Assembly: GCA_042095835.1 (NCBI GenBank)
Contig: JBELML010000097.1
Coordinates: 1-24,587 of the forward strand
Origin: DATFKA01 sp042095835
Lineage (GTDB): Bacteria > Bacteroidota > Bacteroidia > Chitinophagales > Saprospiraceae
Direction of reading: 5' to 3'
Length of the DNA: 24,587 bases
A program made the translations under genes and the position numbers. Shown here in pieces: positions 14,340 to 21,229 of this stretch (positions within the stretch are counted from its first letter, which is position 1; the number at the start of each line of letters is the position of its first letter). Below the pieces are notes generated by a model. The model was not told the DNA's origin, did not search any database, and saw only the letters and a list, made by a program, of their open reading frames with translations.

Positions 14340-16913
14340 CTATATAGATTTCGTCTTTTCTCGATACAGGCTAGGGTCAACAATTTGAGCCATCTTCTCA
14401 AGAAATAAGCTACCGCCTAAGAAATCATTAACAAGCATAGCCTGATACATAGGGTTTTTTAAAGCATCCTGATGAGAAACAAATAGGACTTCCACATTTG
14501 GTTGGTTGTCTGCCCAATCTTTTACTTCCTTCAATGTTTTTTCATAAGATTTTAGGAGGTTTAGTGGAAGGGTATCTGTTTTCATCCTTTTTTGATTACG
14601 GACTAGCATGCTTTGTTGTGATTGCACAATCTCAATGAGATCTCGTTCCATGAATATGACTTTATATCTAAAGTTCATGGGCAAGTATTTGAGCAATTGA
14701 GCAATTACTTTTACTCCTTTATCCTTAGCTTTAGGAATCCATTTTTTATCTTTTGCCAAATTTTTCACGGCCTCATGTTCGTAGTAGCCTTTTGGATTGT
14801 TCTCATCTGGTCCTCGTTCTTTATCTGTAAAAATTTCTAGACCACCTGCTTCTAGCATTTGCATCATCATGGAGGTGCCTGATCGAGGTAAGCCCGAAAC
14901 AATGATTAATTCTCCCTTGAGATTGTTGAGAAAACCTCTCCTATATTTTATCGCTTTGCCAGGCTGCTCTAAATAATGCTCATATAGAGATATAATCTTT
15001 TCCCTGGCTATATTGAAGCCAGGAACCAATTGTAGAGCGGTGTCAAATGCTTGGGTTGCTTCCTCATATTTCTCAAGAGCCATGAGTGATTCTCCTAGGT
15101 AATAGTGAGCTGTTGGAAAATAATACATTAGGCCGATACCTTCAAGTAATGCATCACAAGCCTCCTCATAACGCATCATTTGGTAATAAGTAATACCAAG
15201 TGTTTGCCACGCATGCACGTTCTCAGGGTCTGATTTTAATGCATTACGTAAAGCCTTTTCTGCTTCCTCAAGTCGATTGAGCTGTAGATAAGTGTTGGCT
15301 ATTCTTAATTGAAGGTGATGAACATTTCCTGCTTCCACTTCTACTTTTTTTAGAAGCTCGAGTGCTTTTTTGAAGCGTCTTTCAGATAATAATAATGTAG
15401 CTTCTAAAATATCTATTTGTACACTATCTCGATCAAAAATATGACGGATATGGTCTACAGTTTTTCTGGCACTTTTAAGTTGGCTAGTCGCTTGATAGGC
15501 ATTTGCCAATCTAACAGCATAGCGAATGATCTCAGGGTTTTCTTCATGTAGTTGCTCCAATAATGCAATACCTTTTTCCCATTCTCCACCATTGATATAA
15601 GACCTAGAAAGGTAGTAGTTATTCTCCTCCGTAGTTTGTTTAATAGCTTTTGCTGCGTCGGGTCCTGGATCTTTGATATATCCAAGATCGATAAGTTGTT
15701 GTAGCTCAGCCTCCATTTCTTCTTGTGAAAGTTGAACTTCATTTACCTCATTTTTTGGATTAAACTCAGGTCTACCAGGGTTTATATTTTCCCAGCTTTT
15801 GATGGTTTCAATTTCAACCTTGCTATCCAAAGCTTGAACCAAGACTTTTCCATCCATATCTTCTGCTACAGGTAGGCCAAAGAGTGTTAATAGTGTAGGA
15901 GTAATATCTAATAAGCTAGCTCCAAAAATTAACTCATCTTTCTTAATACCTGGGCCATTCATGACAATGATCCCATAAGGGCTATGCTCGTCGGCAGGGC
16001 CACTGGGTTCATTAGGAATGTAATCTGGCCGATTATGATCAGGATGAAAACCATGATCACTGATTAATATAATGGTGGTTTCATCATCTACCATCTCCAT
16101 CAATCTACCGAGCATGAGATCATGATAGCGACAACCTCCATTAACTACATTTTTGTAGAGTTCAAAGTCTTTTTGAGGGATTTGCTGCCTACGAGGAGGG
16201 TGATATTTCATGAATCCATGGCAATAATGATCTATGGCATCCAAATAGACGGCCATAAAATCCCACTCCTGATGATCCATGAGGTAGGTGGTTGCTGCGT
16301 GTAAAGAGCTACAGTCTGCTGTAATCTTAGCAATTGAATTTAAGCGCTTATCTTTTCTTTGATCAACTTTCCAAGCATCAGGTACAAATGGTAATATATG
16401 TGCCTCCGTTAATTCTTGGGGATGTACCCTTAAAGCAGCAAGAGGTTCACTCATTTCTAATGGAGTAATAGTACCTTTTGCCAATGGCCAGGATTGATCT
16501 AAGGCTGCTGAGGCCCTTTGGTAAAAATTAGAAATCATTACTCCGTTAATCGTCTCGGCAGGGTGCGATGGCCACCAACCGACAACATGAGTTTTGAAAT
16601 CATGTTGACTTAAGATATTCCATATCGCTTTTACTTTTCTATTAGTCCGATAGATTGGCCTGATGCCTTTTCCACTCGGATCAGGTTCTGTAAAACCATG
16701 AATACCGTGTTTATAGGGTCGTTTTCCAGTGGCTATGGAGGTCCAAAGTGTGGGGGAGAGGGGAGGGTCAAGAGTTGCTAATCTTCCCTTTGCTCCTCCT
16801 TCGACTAGTTTACTTAAATTGGGCATTAATCCTTGCTCCATCAAAGGGCTAAGAAATTTCCAATCTGCTGCATCCCAACCAATAAATAAAACTTTCTTTG
16901 CTAATCTCTTCAT
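14340..16913 (-). CDS. AlkP-type phosphodiesterase - TPR - sulfotransferase fusion
   Basis: An 857-residue protein with three parts. Residues 1-370 are an alkaline-phosphatase-superfamily type I phosphodiesterase: Asp14 in FIGWDAADW, nucleophile Thr55 in SPTLWTSIATGKRP, Asp225/Asp228/His229 in YLDAIDHYCH, Asp286/His287 in SDHGFHPDH and His310 in DEHSPYG. Residues 395-645 carry at least five TPR motifs (for example RLEEAEKALRNALKSDPENV). Residues 665-857 are a PAPS-dependent sulfotransferase with the 5'-phosphosulfate loop SGLPRSGTSMMMQML (673-687) and the 3'-phosphate segment FMERDLIEIVQSQ (754-766). No signal peptide is visible, so it is probably cytoplasmic. It may both attach and remove or process a charged group on one substrate; the substrate is unknown. 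It is AT-rich compared with the flanking genes (20 G+C in the 60 bases from 14641). Confidence 0.88.
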   Translation of the reverse strand: MKRLAKKVLFIGWDAADWKFLSPLMEQGLMPNLSKLVEGGAKGRLATLDPPLSPTLWTSIATGKRPYKHGIHGFTEPDPSGKGIRPIYRTNRKVKAIWNILSQHDFKTHVVGWWPSHPAETINGVMISNFYQRASAALDQSWPLAKGTITPLEMSEPLAALRVHPQELTEAHILPFVPDAWKVDQRKDKRLNSIAKITADCSSLHAATTYLMDHQEWDFMAVYLDAIDHYCHGFMKYHPPRRQQIPQKDFELYKNVVNGGCRYHDLMLGRLMEMVDDETTIILISDHGFHPDHNRPDYIPNEPSGPADEHSPYGIIVMNGPGIKKDELIFGASLLDITPTLLTLFGLPVAEDMDGKVLVQALDSKVEIETIKSWENINPGRPEFNPKNEVNEVQLSQEEMEAELQQLIDLGYIKDPGPDAAKAIKQTTEENNYYLSRSYINGGEWEKGIALLEQLHEENPEIIRYAVRLANAYQATSQLKSARKTVDHIRHIFDRDSVQIDILEATLLLSERRFKKALELLKKVEVEAGNVHHLQLRIANTYLQLNRLEEAEKALRNALKSDPENVHAWQTLGITYYQMMRYEEACDALLEGIGLMYYFPTAHYYLGESLMALEKYEEATQAFDTALQLVPGFNIAREKIISLYEHYLEQPGKAIKYRRGFLNNLKGELIIVSGLPRSGTSMMMQMLEAGGLEIFTDKERGPDENNPKGYYEHEAVKNLAKDKKWIPKAKDKGVKVIAQLLKYLPMNFRYKVIFMERDLIEIVQSQQSMLVRNQKRMKTDTLPLNLLKSYEKTLKEVKDWADNQPNVEVLFVSHQDALKNPMYQAMLVNDFLGGSLFLEKMAQIVDPSLYREKTKSI

Positions 16914-16936
16914 CTGCTTTTAAATCCTTTTTGTTG

Positions 16937-17143
16937 CTAAGAGGTTTTTGTGGAATCTTCTGAATCAATCTTTTCGTTTGTAAAGGAAGTCGTTGTTCCT
17001 ATTTTTTTTCGAGCTTCTCTCCAAGCCAATAATCCTAGGTAGCCATAGGCGAGTAGTCCTAATGAACCTTCTGGGTTGATTTTAAAAGGTTTCCCGTCCT
17101 TAGTTACAAAATTTATATTTGATAACTCTAATTTAGGTTCCAT
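16937..17143 (-). CDS. 68-residue peptide of unknown function
   Basis: A small gene between the methyltransferase-like gene and the fusion gene, with gaps of 57 and 23 bases. The peptide has an N-terminal polar segment (MEPKLELSNINFVTKDGKPF), a 15-residue hydrophobic middle (27-41) made of a near-repeat, LGLLAYGY then LGLLAWRE, and a polar Ser/Thr/Lys/Asp-rich tail with no cysteine. The middle is short for a transmembrane helix but could lie on a membrane or pack against a partner. Its position inside an enzyme operon makes a substrate or a small subunit possible. I do not recognise the family. Start ATG at 17143; the tail ends STKTS. Confidence 0.65.
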   Translation of the reverse strand: MEPKLELSNINFVTKDGKPFKINPEGSLGLLAYGYLGLLAWREARKKIGTTTSFTNEKIDSEDSTKTS

Positions 17144-17200
17144 ATCAATTGGTTTTATTATTAATCTTTCCTAGAGTTCGTTTGTGAATTATGTCATTGT

Positions 17201-17983
17201 TCACAGAAAAAGAGGCATGGTTACTTTTGAAGCATTGGGTTCTAGGATATATTGATCGTCAAGTAGGATTCGGTTTTGAATAAATGGGTTTTCTTCTTTA
17301 GGAATAGGATGATCTTCTTTTAGGTAACCTCGCTTGAGCGCTGCTGTTAAGGTATCAAAGGCTTGTACTTGGTTGGTAAGACCTGTACCTGCAAGTATCT
17401 CAATTTCCTTCGGTATAAAAGTTGCCTTTGGTAATTGTTTATATAGATTTTGGTATATGGGGAAAGTGTCTTCTCGGCGCAGACCAGCATCTGGGGTTTC
17501 ACAGAGTACGGTCTCATAAGGTCGATCTGCCTCCCAAATAGTAGCATCTGCCTCTATTATATCTAAAACATATTTGTCTAGATCGAAATAGCTGACTACT
17601 TTTTTTAAAATATCTAAAGAATACGTATTAATTTCTAAAAGTGTGAACTTCGCTTCGATCCCAAGTAGCAATGGAAAAATAGCATAAGGGGCAAAAGGCC
17701 CTGTACCGATGTATAATACATGGTTAGGATTTTGTTTAAGTCGTTTGATGGTCGCTAATAGATTGAGACGCGTCCTAGTAGGATAGACAATACAATATCC
17801 AGAATCATAGGCATTTAATGCAGTAGAATACTGCGTAGGTATATTTTCTCGCTGGTCGATATCTAAGCCAAAAGTATCAGACCATACCTTAAATAATTCT
17901 TTCCCTAGTTGCTTACCAGTTTTTCGATCTTGATTCTCAAGAATCTTATGTAATAAATTAATAGTAGTTTCTTTTACGGACAT
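17201..17983 (-). CDS. SAM-dependent methyltransferase-like protein
   Basis: A 260-residue protein from the ATG at 17983. An in-frame ATG further up (18025) lies inside the terminator hairpin of the preceding gene, so its extra 14 residues are unlikely to be made. The centre has a Rossmann-type SAM site: VLYIGTGPFAPYAIFPLL (motif I), LLEINTYSLDILKKVVSYF (acidic end of strand 2) and IIEADATIW (motif II region), followed by ETVLCETPDAGL in place of motif III. The rest resembles a family of stand-alone bacterial methyltransferases whose substrates I cannot name. It is the first gene of a five-gene operon (then the 68-residue peptide, the fusion, the LRR and a collar gene). Confidence 0.75.
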   Translation of the reverse strand: MSVKETTINLLHKILENQDRKTGKQLGKELFKVWSDTFGLDIDQRENIPTQYSTALNAYDSGYCIVYPTRTRLNLLATIKRLKQNPNHVLYIGTGPFAPYAIFPLLLGIEAKFTLLEINTYSLDILKKVVSYFDLDKYVLDIIEADATIWEADRPYETVLCETPDAGLRREDTFPIYQNLYKQLPKATFIPKEIEILAGTGLTNQVQAFDTLTAALKRGYLKEDHPIPKEENPFIQNRILLDDQYILEPNASKVTMPLFL

Positions 17984-18000
17984 GGTGTTTTTAGGTAAAA

Positions 18001-18033
18001 ATAAAAAACCTTTTGAATGATTCATTCAAAAGG
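18001..18033 (-). terminator. Strong terminator between T9SS cargo gene and enzyme operon
   Basis: CCTTTTGAATGA (18009-18020) and TCATTCAAAAGG (18022-18033) are perfect 12-bp arms. On the minus strand the stem is followed at once by TTTTTTATTTTTA. It is 30 bases past the cargo stop and its T-tract ends about 20 bases before the methyltransferase ATG, leaving little room for a separate promoter. Confidence 0.9.
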
Positions 18034-18063
18034 CTTAATTGCTCATTCTTTGAGATGATTTCT

Positions 18064-19290
18064 TTAATTAATCACAAGCTTTTGATAGAGATTTTGTGCT
18101 TGACCCTCTATTTTTACAAAGTAACTGCCTTTAGCCAGCATAGAAAAATCAAAATCTAGCAGGTTACTCCCGGCTTGAATACTTTTATTAATTTGTAACA
18201 TTTGTTGTCCTGTGATATCAAATACTTTCACCGTTAGGGTCTCATTAAGACTGGAGGTGTAGTTTAATTTACTCAAGCCATCGCTAGGATTAGGAAAGAA
18301 ATCCCCAATCACCTTACTACCCGTACCAACTAACTCTGCTGTAGCAATAGGACTGAATTCATAATCACCATTGTAATCAATTTGCTTGAGGCGATAGTAA
18401 TATAATTGCCCTGCAATGATCCCATCATCGACGAAGGTATACGACTGCTGGTCAGAAGTTGTACCATTTCCCTCAACAAAATCCAAAGCTACAAAACGCT
18501 GACCATCTGTACTTCTTTGTATTTCGAATCCAGCGTTATTGAGTTCATTGACTGTTGACCATTCTAATGAAATACTGGTAGAAACATTTTCAGCAGTAAA
18601 ACGTAGCAGCTCTACCGGTGTAGGTGCTAAAGCCAAATCTCCACATTGGCCTGGCGTAATGGCACCATTTTGACCCGGATCGGCAAGACCAGAGCTAGTT
18701 GGATCTACAGCCATAGCATTAGCATTTGTAGATATTGGATTGCCTATAGACAATGCTATGAAACCATAAGAATATACACCTGGGGAAATTTCTTTCCGTA
18801 TACCAATGAAACCACTATCTCCTTCATCCCAATTTCCAGCGACTGTAGCAGTTGTAATATCGAGTATTTCGACAAAACGGTTACCTAAATATAAACCACC
18901 TGGTGTCCAATTAAGGTTAGAATCTATATCTGTAGTTGTACCTATTTGAGCTGCAAATGGGTAATCTCCACTACCCATATAAGCTATAGAGAACCCAGTA
19001 GGTACTTTTAAAAATGCATCAATTACACCTCCTGGATTAATATTATAAGCATCAAAAGAAAAGCTTGCACCGCCAACGCCAATTAGTGGTGCGGAATTTT
19101 GCCCTCCTGTAGGGGTTACTGCACCAGCCGTCTCACAAGCTCCCTGTGCAAAACTCATCACAGGTGTTAGGATAGGAAGAGAACCAGCTAAAAGGCTGTA
19201 GCCTATAACTTTAGAAGCTTTATTAGATAAGCTTTTTGAGGCTCCTAAAGCTTGTGACGTTTTAAGATATTGCTCTAATTTATTTTTCAT
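18064..19290 (-). CDS. T9SS-secreted protein with Fn3-like and sorting domains
   Basis: A 408-residue exported protein. A long basic n-region precedes the signal hydrophobic core, with probable cleavage after MSFAQ (49). Residues 55-220 form a beta-rich domain with a characteristic end, SSGLADPGQNGAITPGQCGD (199-218), that I do not know by name. Residues 225-320 are a fibronectin-III-like module typical of T9SS cargo (PVELLRFTAENVSTSISLEW to YYYRLKQIDYNGDYEFSPIA). Residues 332-408 are the type A sorting domain (FPNPSDGLSKLNY, VFDITGQQM, KGSYFVKI, QKLVIN). It would be displayed on or released from the cell surface. A decayed paralog lies just upstream, and the downstream enzymes are separated by a terminator only. 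Confidence 0.88.
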   Translation of the reverse strand: MKNKLEQYLKTSQALGASKSLSNKASKVIGYSLLAGSLPILTPVMSFAQGACETAGAVTPTGGQNSAPLIGVGGASFSFDAYNINPGGVIDAFLKVPTGFSIAYMGSGDYPFAAQIGTTTDIDSNLNWTPGGLYLGNRFVEILDITTATVAGNWDEGDSGFIGIRKEISPGVYSYGFIALSIGNPISTNANAMAVDPTSSGLADPGQNGAITPGQCGDLALAPTPVELLRFTAENVSTSISLEWSTVNELNNAGFEIQRSTDGQRFVALDFVEGNGTTSDQQSYTFVDDGIIAGQLYYYRLKQIDYNGDYEFSPIATAELVGTGSKVIGDFFPNPSDGLSKLNYTSSLNETLTVKVFDITGQQMLQINKSIQAGSNLLDFDFSMLAKGSYFVKIEGQAQNLYQKLVIN

Positions 19291-19328
19291 GGTTTATGAT
19301 TCTATCATGGGTTGATTTGTTAAACGAT

Positions 19329-19336
19329 CAAATATA
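19329..19336 (-). promoter_or_regulatory. -7 element of the T9SS cargo gene
   Basis: On the minus strand the bases read TATATTTG, a full match to TAnnTTTG, 38 bases before the ATG at 19290. No -33 TTG is evident at the usual distance. Confidence 0.45.
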
Positions 19337-19422
19337 GGTAATTCCAAAGAATAATGAGATTTTAAGGTATTATTTTTAAAGTGGTTAATTGATTTTTTTG
19401 GCACACACAGTCTTGACTTTTC

Positions 19423-19700
19423 CTACTTTGGAAAAAAAACTAACTCCACATGCGTCGAAGGGGCCGTCAAATCCCTGCAATGCCTAAGGGCGGCAGCATT
19501 ATTCTGGCTTGGATCGGCCAAGCCAGAGTCAGTAGGGGCAATTGTTAGTGCATTAGCACCGCTCATAATCGTATCCGCAATGACTTTCCCAATAAAACTA
19601 TTAAATAAAAATAATCTACTCTTAATATCCTGTGAACACCGATATAATCAGTAGATTCTGTAGGCCAGTTCGTAAAACTTAGGGATAAATCAACTCCAGG
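19423..19700 (-). pseudogene. Decayed paralog fragment of the T9SS cargo gene
   Basis: Minus-strand translation of 19423-19592 gives GANALTIAPTDSGLADPSQN, then a conserved Cys-x-Asp-Leu (HCRDL) and THVEL, before a TAG. It aligns with residues 177-229 of the intact neighbour (NANAMAVDPTSSGLADPGQN, QCGDLAL, TPVELL). In another frame 19600-19700 gives TNWPTESTDYIGVHR, matching the neighbour's GNWDEGDSGFIGIRK at 153-166. A frame change between the blocks, stops at both ends, and absence of signal peptide, Fn3 and sorting domain show a broken tandem copy. Confidence 0.75.
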
Positions 19701-19765
19701 TTAAGCAATGTATTTATTTTTTCTTTCAGATCGTTCCATGCATTACCGAATAGCATATATAAAGA

Positions 19766-19806
19766 CAAGGCTCATTGCCGATAATCGGTAATGAGCCTTG
19801 TTTTTA
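19766..19806 (+). terminator. Long hairpin terminator, better formed on the plus strand
   Basis: CAAGGCTCATTGCCG (19766-19780) pairs with CGGTAATGAGCCTTG (19786-19800) around ATAAT, followed by TTTTT on the plus strand. The single irregular pair is G-U in plus-strand RNA but C/A in minus-strand RNA, and the minus-strand tail is only TCTTTATAT. Yet the neighbouring genes are all on the minus strand. It may work in both directions for the collar gene ending at 19824. Confidence 0.7.
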
Positions 19807-19823
19807 TGTATACTCCTAGTCTC

Positions 19824-20336
19824 TTAGCTCCGACTTGGATAAGTACCCTGCAATGCAATGATAAAGTTGATAGCTATCCAGGGTTGCATATTGGTGTGGG
19901 ATTGCCCACCGCCAGTATTGCCTATAGTCCCTACATTTAAGTTGCCACCCCCAGCAGCAGCATCAAACTCATTGGTGTCTGCTAAAAAACCACCATTTGC
20001 GGTACCCCCGGCTTTGCCAGTTCCCGCCTGAAATGAATGATGATGTGCAGGGATTTGATTTGCAGTAAGTGTTACCGTCTCGGCACCACCTTTCTCACCT
20101 AAACTCCTTGAAGACAAGCCAGGGCCAGTACTACCGTTACCAGAATGCACTGGTACACGTCCGCGCATTTCAGGGAGGCCAAAGGTCGTTCTGCCATCAC
20201 CTCCAAAAGTGGTTCCTAAAATAGAAAATAAGGCAGAATTACTACTAATAGCTAATAACTGACCGTCACATAAAGCCCAGTCCCGAGGAGCAAAATTACC
20301 GCCAAATTGGACAATCATACCGATAAATGGTTCCAT
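19824..20336 (-). CDS. Phage tail collar domain protein, MdpB type (copy 2)
   Basis: A 170-residue collar-domain protein: FIGMIVQFGGNFAPRDWALC (4-23), GGDGRTTFGLPEMRGRVPV, NQIPAHHHS, TNMQPWIAINFIIALQGTYP and the terminal PSRS. No signal peptide is present. Its first 186 bases with leader (20171-20356) and a 141-base stretch near its 3' end (19845-19985) are identical to the gene at 20432-20935. The middle differs at many positions and carries a 9-base insertion (the GSTG region). It is separated from copy 3 by 95 bases with a small hairpin. The role of free-standing collar proteins is not known. Confidence 0.9.
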   Translation of the reverse strand: MEPFIGMIVQFGGNFAPRDWALCDGQLLAISSNSALFSILGTTFGGDGRTTFGLPEMRGRVPVHSGNGSTGPGLSSRSLGEKGGAETVTLTANQIPAHHHSFQAGTGKAGGTANGGFLADTNEFDAAAGGGNLNVGTIGNTGGGQSHTNMQPWIAINFIIALQGTYPSRS

Positions 20337-20401
20337 AATTATAGATTTTAGAAGTTAATTTAACTTGAATAATAATTTTTAATTTTGATGATATCTTTTG
20401 A

Positions 20402-20419
20402 GATAAGACTTCTCTTATC
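20402..20419. other. Small hairpin between collar genes
   Basis: GATAAGA (20402-20408) and TCTTATC (20413-20419) form a 7-bp stem with a CTTC loop, just downstream of copy 3. No T-run follows on the minus strand, so it may be a processing or stabilising element rather than a terminator. Confidence 0.35.
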
Positions 20420-20431
20420 GATAGTGTTTTT

Positions 20432-20935
20432 CTAATTTCTTGATGGAAAAACACCCTGCAATGCAATGATAAAGTTGATAGCTATCCAGGGTTGCATATT
20501 GGTGTGGGATTGCCCACCGCCAGTATTGCCTATAGTCCCTACATTTAAGTTGCCACCCCCAGCAGCAGCATCAAACTCATTGGTGTCTGCTAAGTAACCA
20601 TTACTGGCGTTAGATCCGGCTTTGCCAGTTCCTGCCTGCAATGAATGATGATGTGCAGGGATTTGACTTACAGTAAGGGTCACCGTCTCAGTACCACCTT
20701 TCGCACCAAGTCTACGGTTAGAAAGACCTGGACCATCGCCTGCGTGCACGGGTACCCGCCCCCTCATCCCAGGGAGGCCAAAGGTCGTTCTGCCATCACC
20801 TCCAAAAGTGGTTCCTAAAATAGAAAATAAGGCAGAATTACTACTAATAGCTAATAACTGACCGTCACATAAAGCCCAGTCCCGAGGAGCAAAATTACCG
20901 CCAAATTGGACAATCATACCGATAAATGGTTCCAT
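20432..20935 (-). CDS. Phage tail collar domain protein, MdpB type (copy 3)
   Basis: A 167-residue collar-domain protein and the first gene of the minus-strand block. N- and C-terminal thirds are the same as copy 2 (FIGMIVQFGGNFAPRDWALC at 4-23; TNMQPWIAINFIIALQG near the end), while the middle differs: HAGDGPGLSNRRLGAKGGTE instead of the longer HSGNGSTGPGLSSRSLGEKG, and GSNASNGYLAD instead of GGTANGGFLAD. It ends FPSRN like copy 1. The leader AAATCTATAATTATGG before the start is shared exactly with copy 2 and with one change by copy 1, which suggests shared translation or expression control. No phage structural neighbours are present. Confidence 0.9.
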   Translation of the reverse strand: MEPFIGMIVQFGGNFAPRDWALCDGQLLAISSNSALFSILGTTFGGDGRTTFGLPGMRGRVPVHAGDGPGLSNRRLGAKGGTETVTLTVSQIPAHHHSLQAGTGKAGSNASNGYLADTNEFDAAAGGGNLNVGTIGNTGGGQSHTNMQPWIAINFIIALQGVFPSRN

Positions 20936-21203
20936 AATTATAGATTTTAGAAGTTTAAAAAAATATGATTAAAAATTAAATGATTGCATGTTGCCCAGTA
21001 GGGTGCGTGAGAAGGTCAAATCTGGGCATGCCAAACAGATAGGATTCTGATACACGATAATGGGTTTTAAAAGTGTTATTAGCCTCAAAATAATTCTTTT
21101 ATTGCAAGTTCAAAAGATTTACCCTGATTTTTTGCTCAGAGCTTTAACGGAACATTACTGCAAAATATTTTGGAAGTTTTCTTTTAGACCAATTATTCAG
21201 TAG
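20936..21203. promoter_or_regulatory. Divergent intergenic region
   Basis: No gene is seen in 294 bases between the collar gene and the helix-hairpin-helix gene. It contains an imperfect inverted repeat, TGCCCAG (20992-20998) with CTGGGCA (21022-21028), extended by GCAT/ATGC across a 3-base bulge. It must hold the minus-strand promoter for the collar genes, but no full TAnnTTTG was found there on that strand. Confidence 0.4.
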
Positions 21204-21211
21204 TATCTTTG
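21204..21211 (+). promoter_or_regulatory. -7 element of the helix-hairpin-helix gene
   Basis: TATCTTTG matches TAnnTTTG exactly and ends 18 bases before the ATG at 21230, so the mRNA leader would be only about a dozen bases. This decides the start: an in-frame TTG at 21209 lies inside the promoter element and cannot be the start codon. Confidence 0.55.
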
Positions 21212-21229
21212 GCCTATATCCCACATTTC

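Noticed and set aside
13078..20935. Prophage or tailocin module suggested by tail collar domains
   Set aside because: No capsid, sheath, tube, baseplate, portal, integrase or lysis genes are present; the collar proteins are the free-standing MdpB type.
21209..21229. TTG start for the helix-hairpin-helix gene
   Set aside because: The TTG is part of the TATCTTTG -7 element; the ATG at 21230 gives a clean signal peptide.
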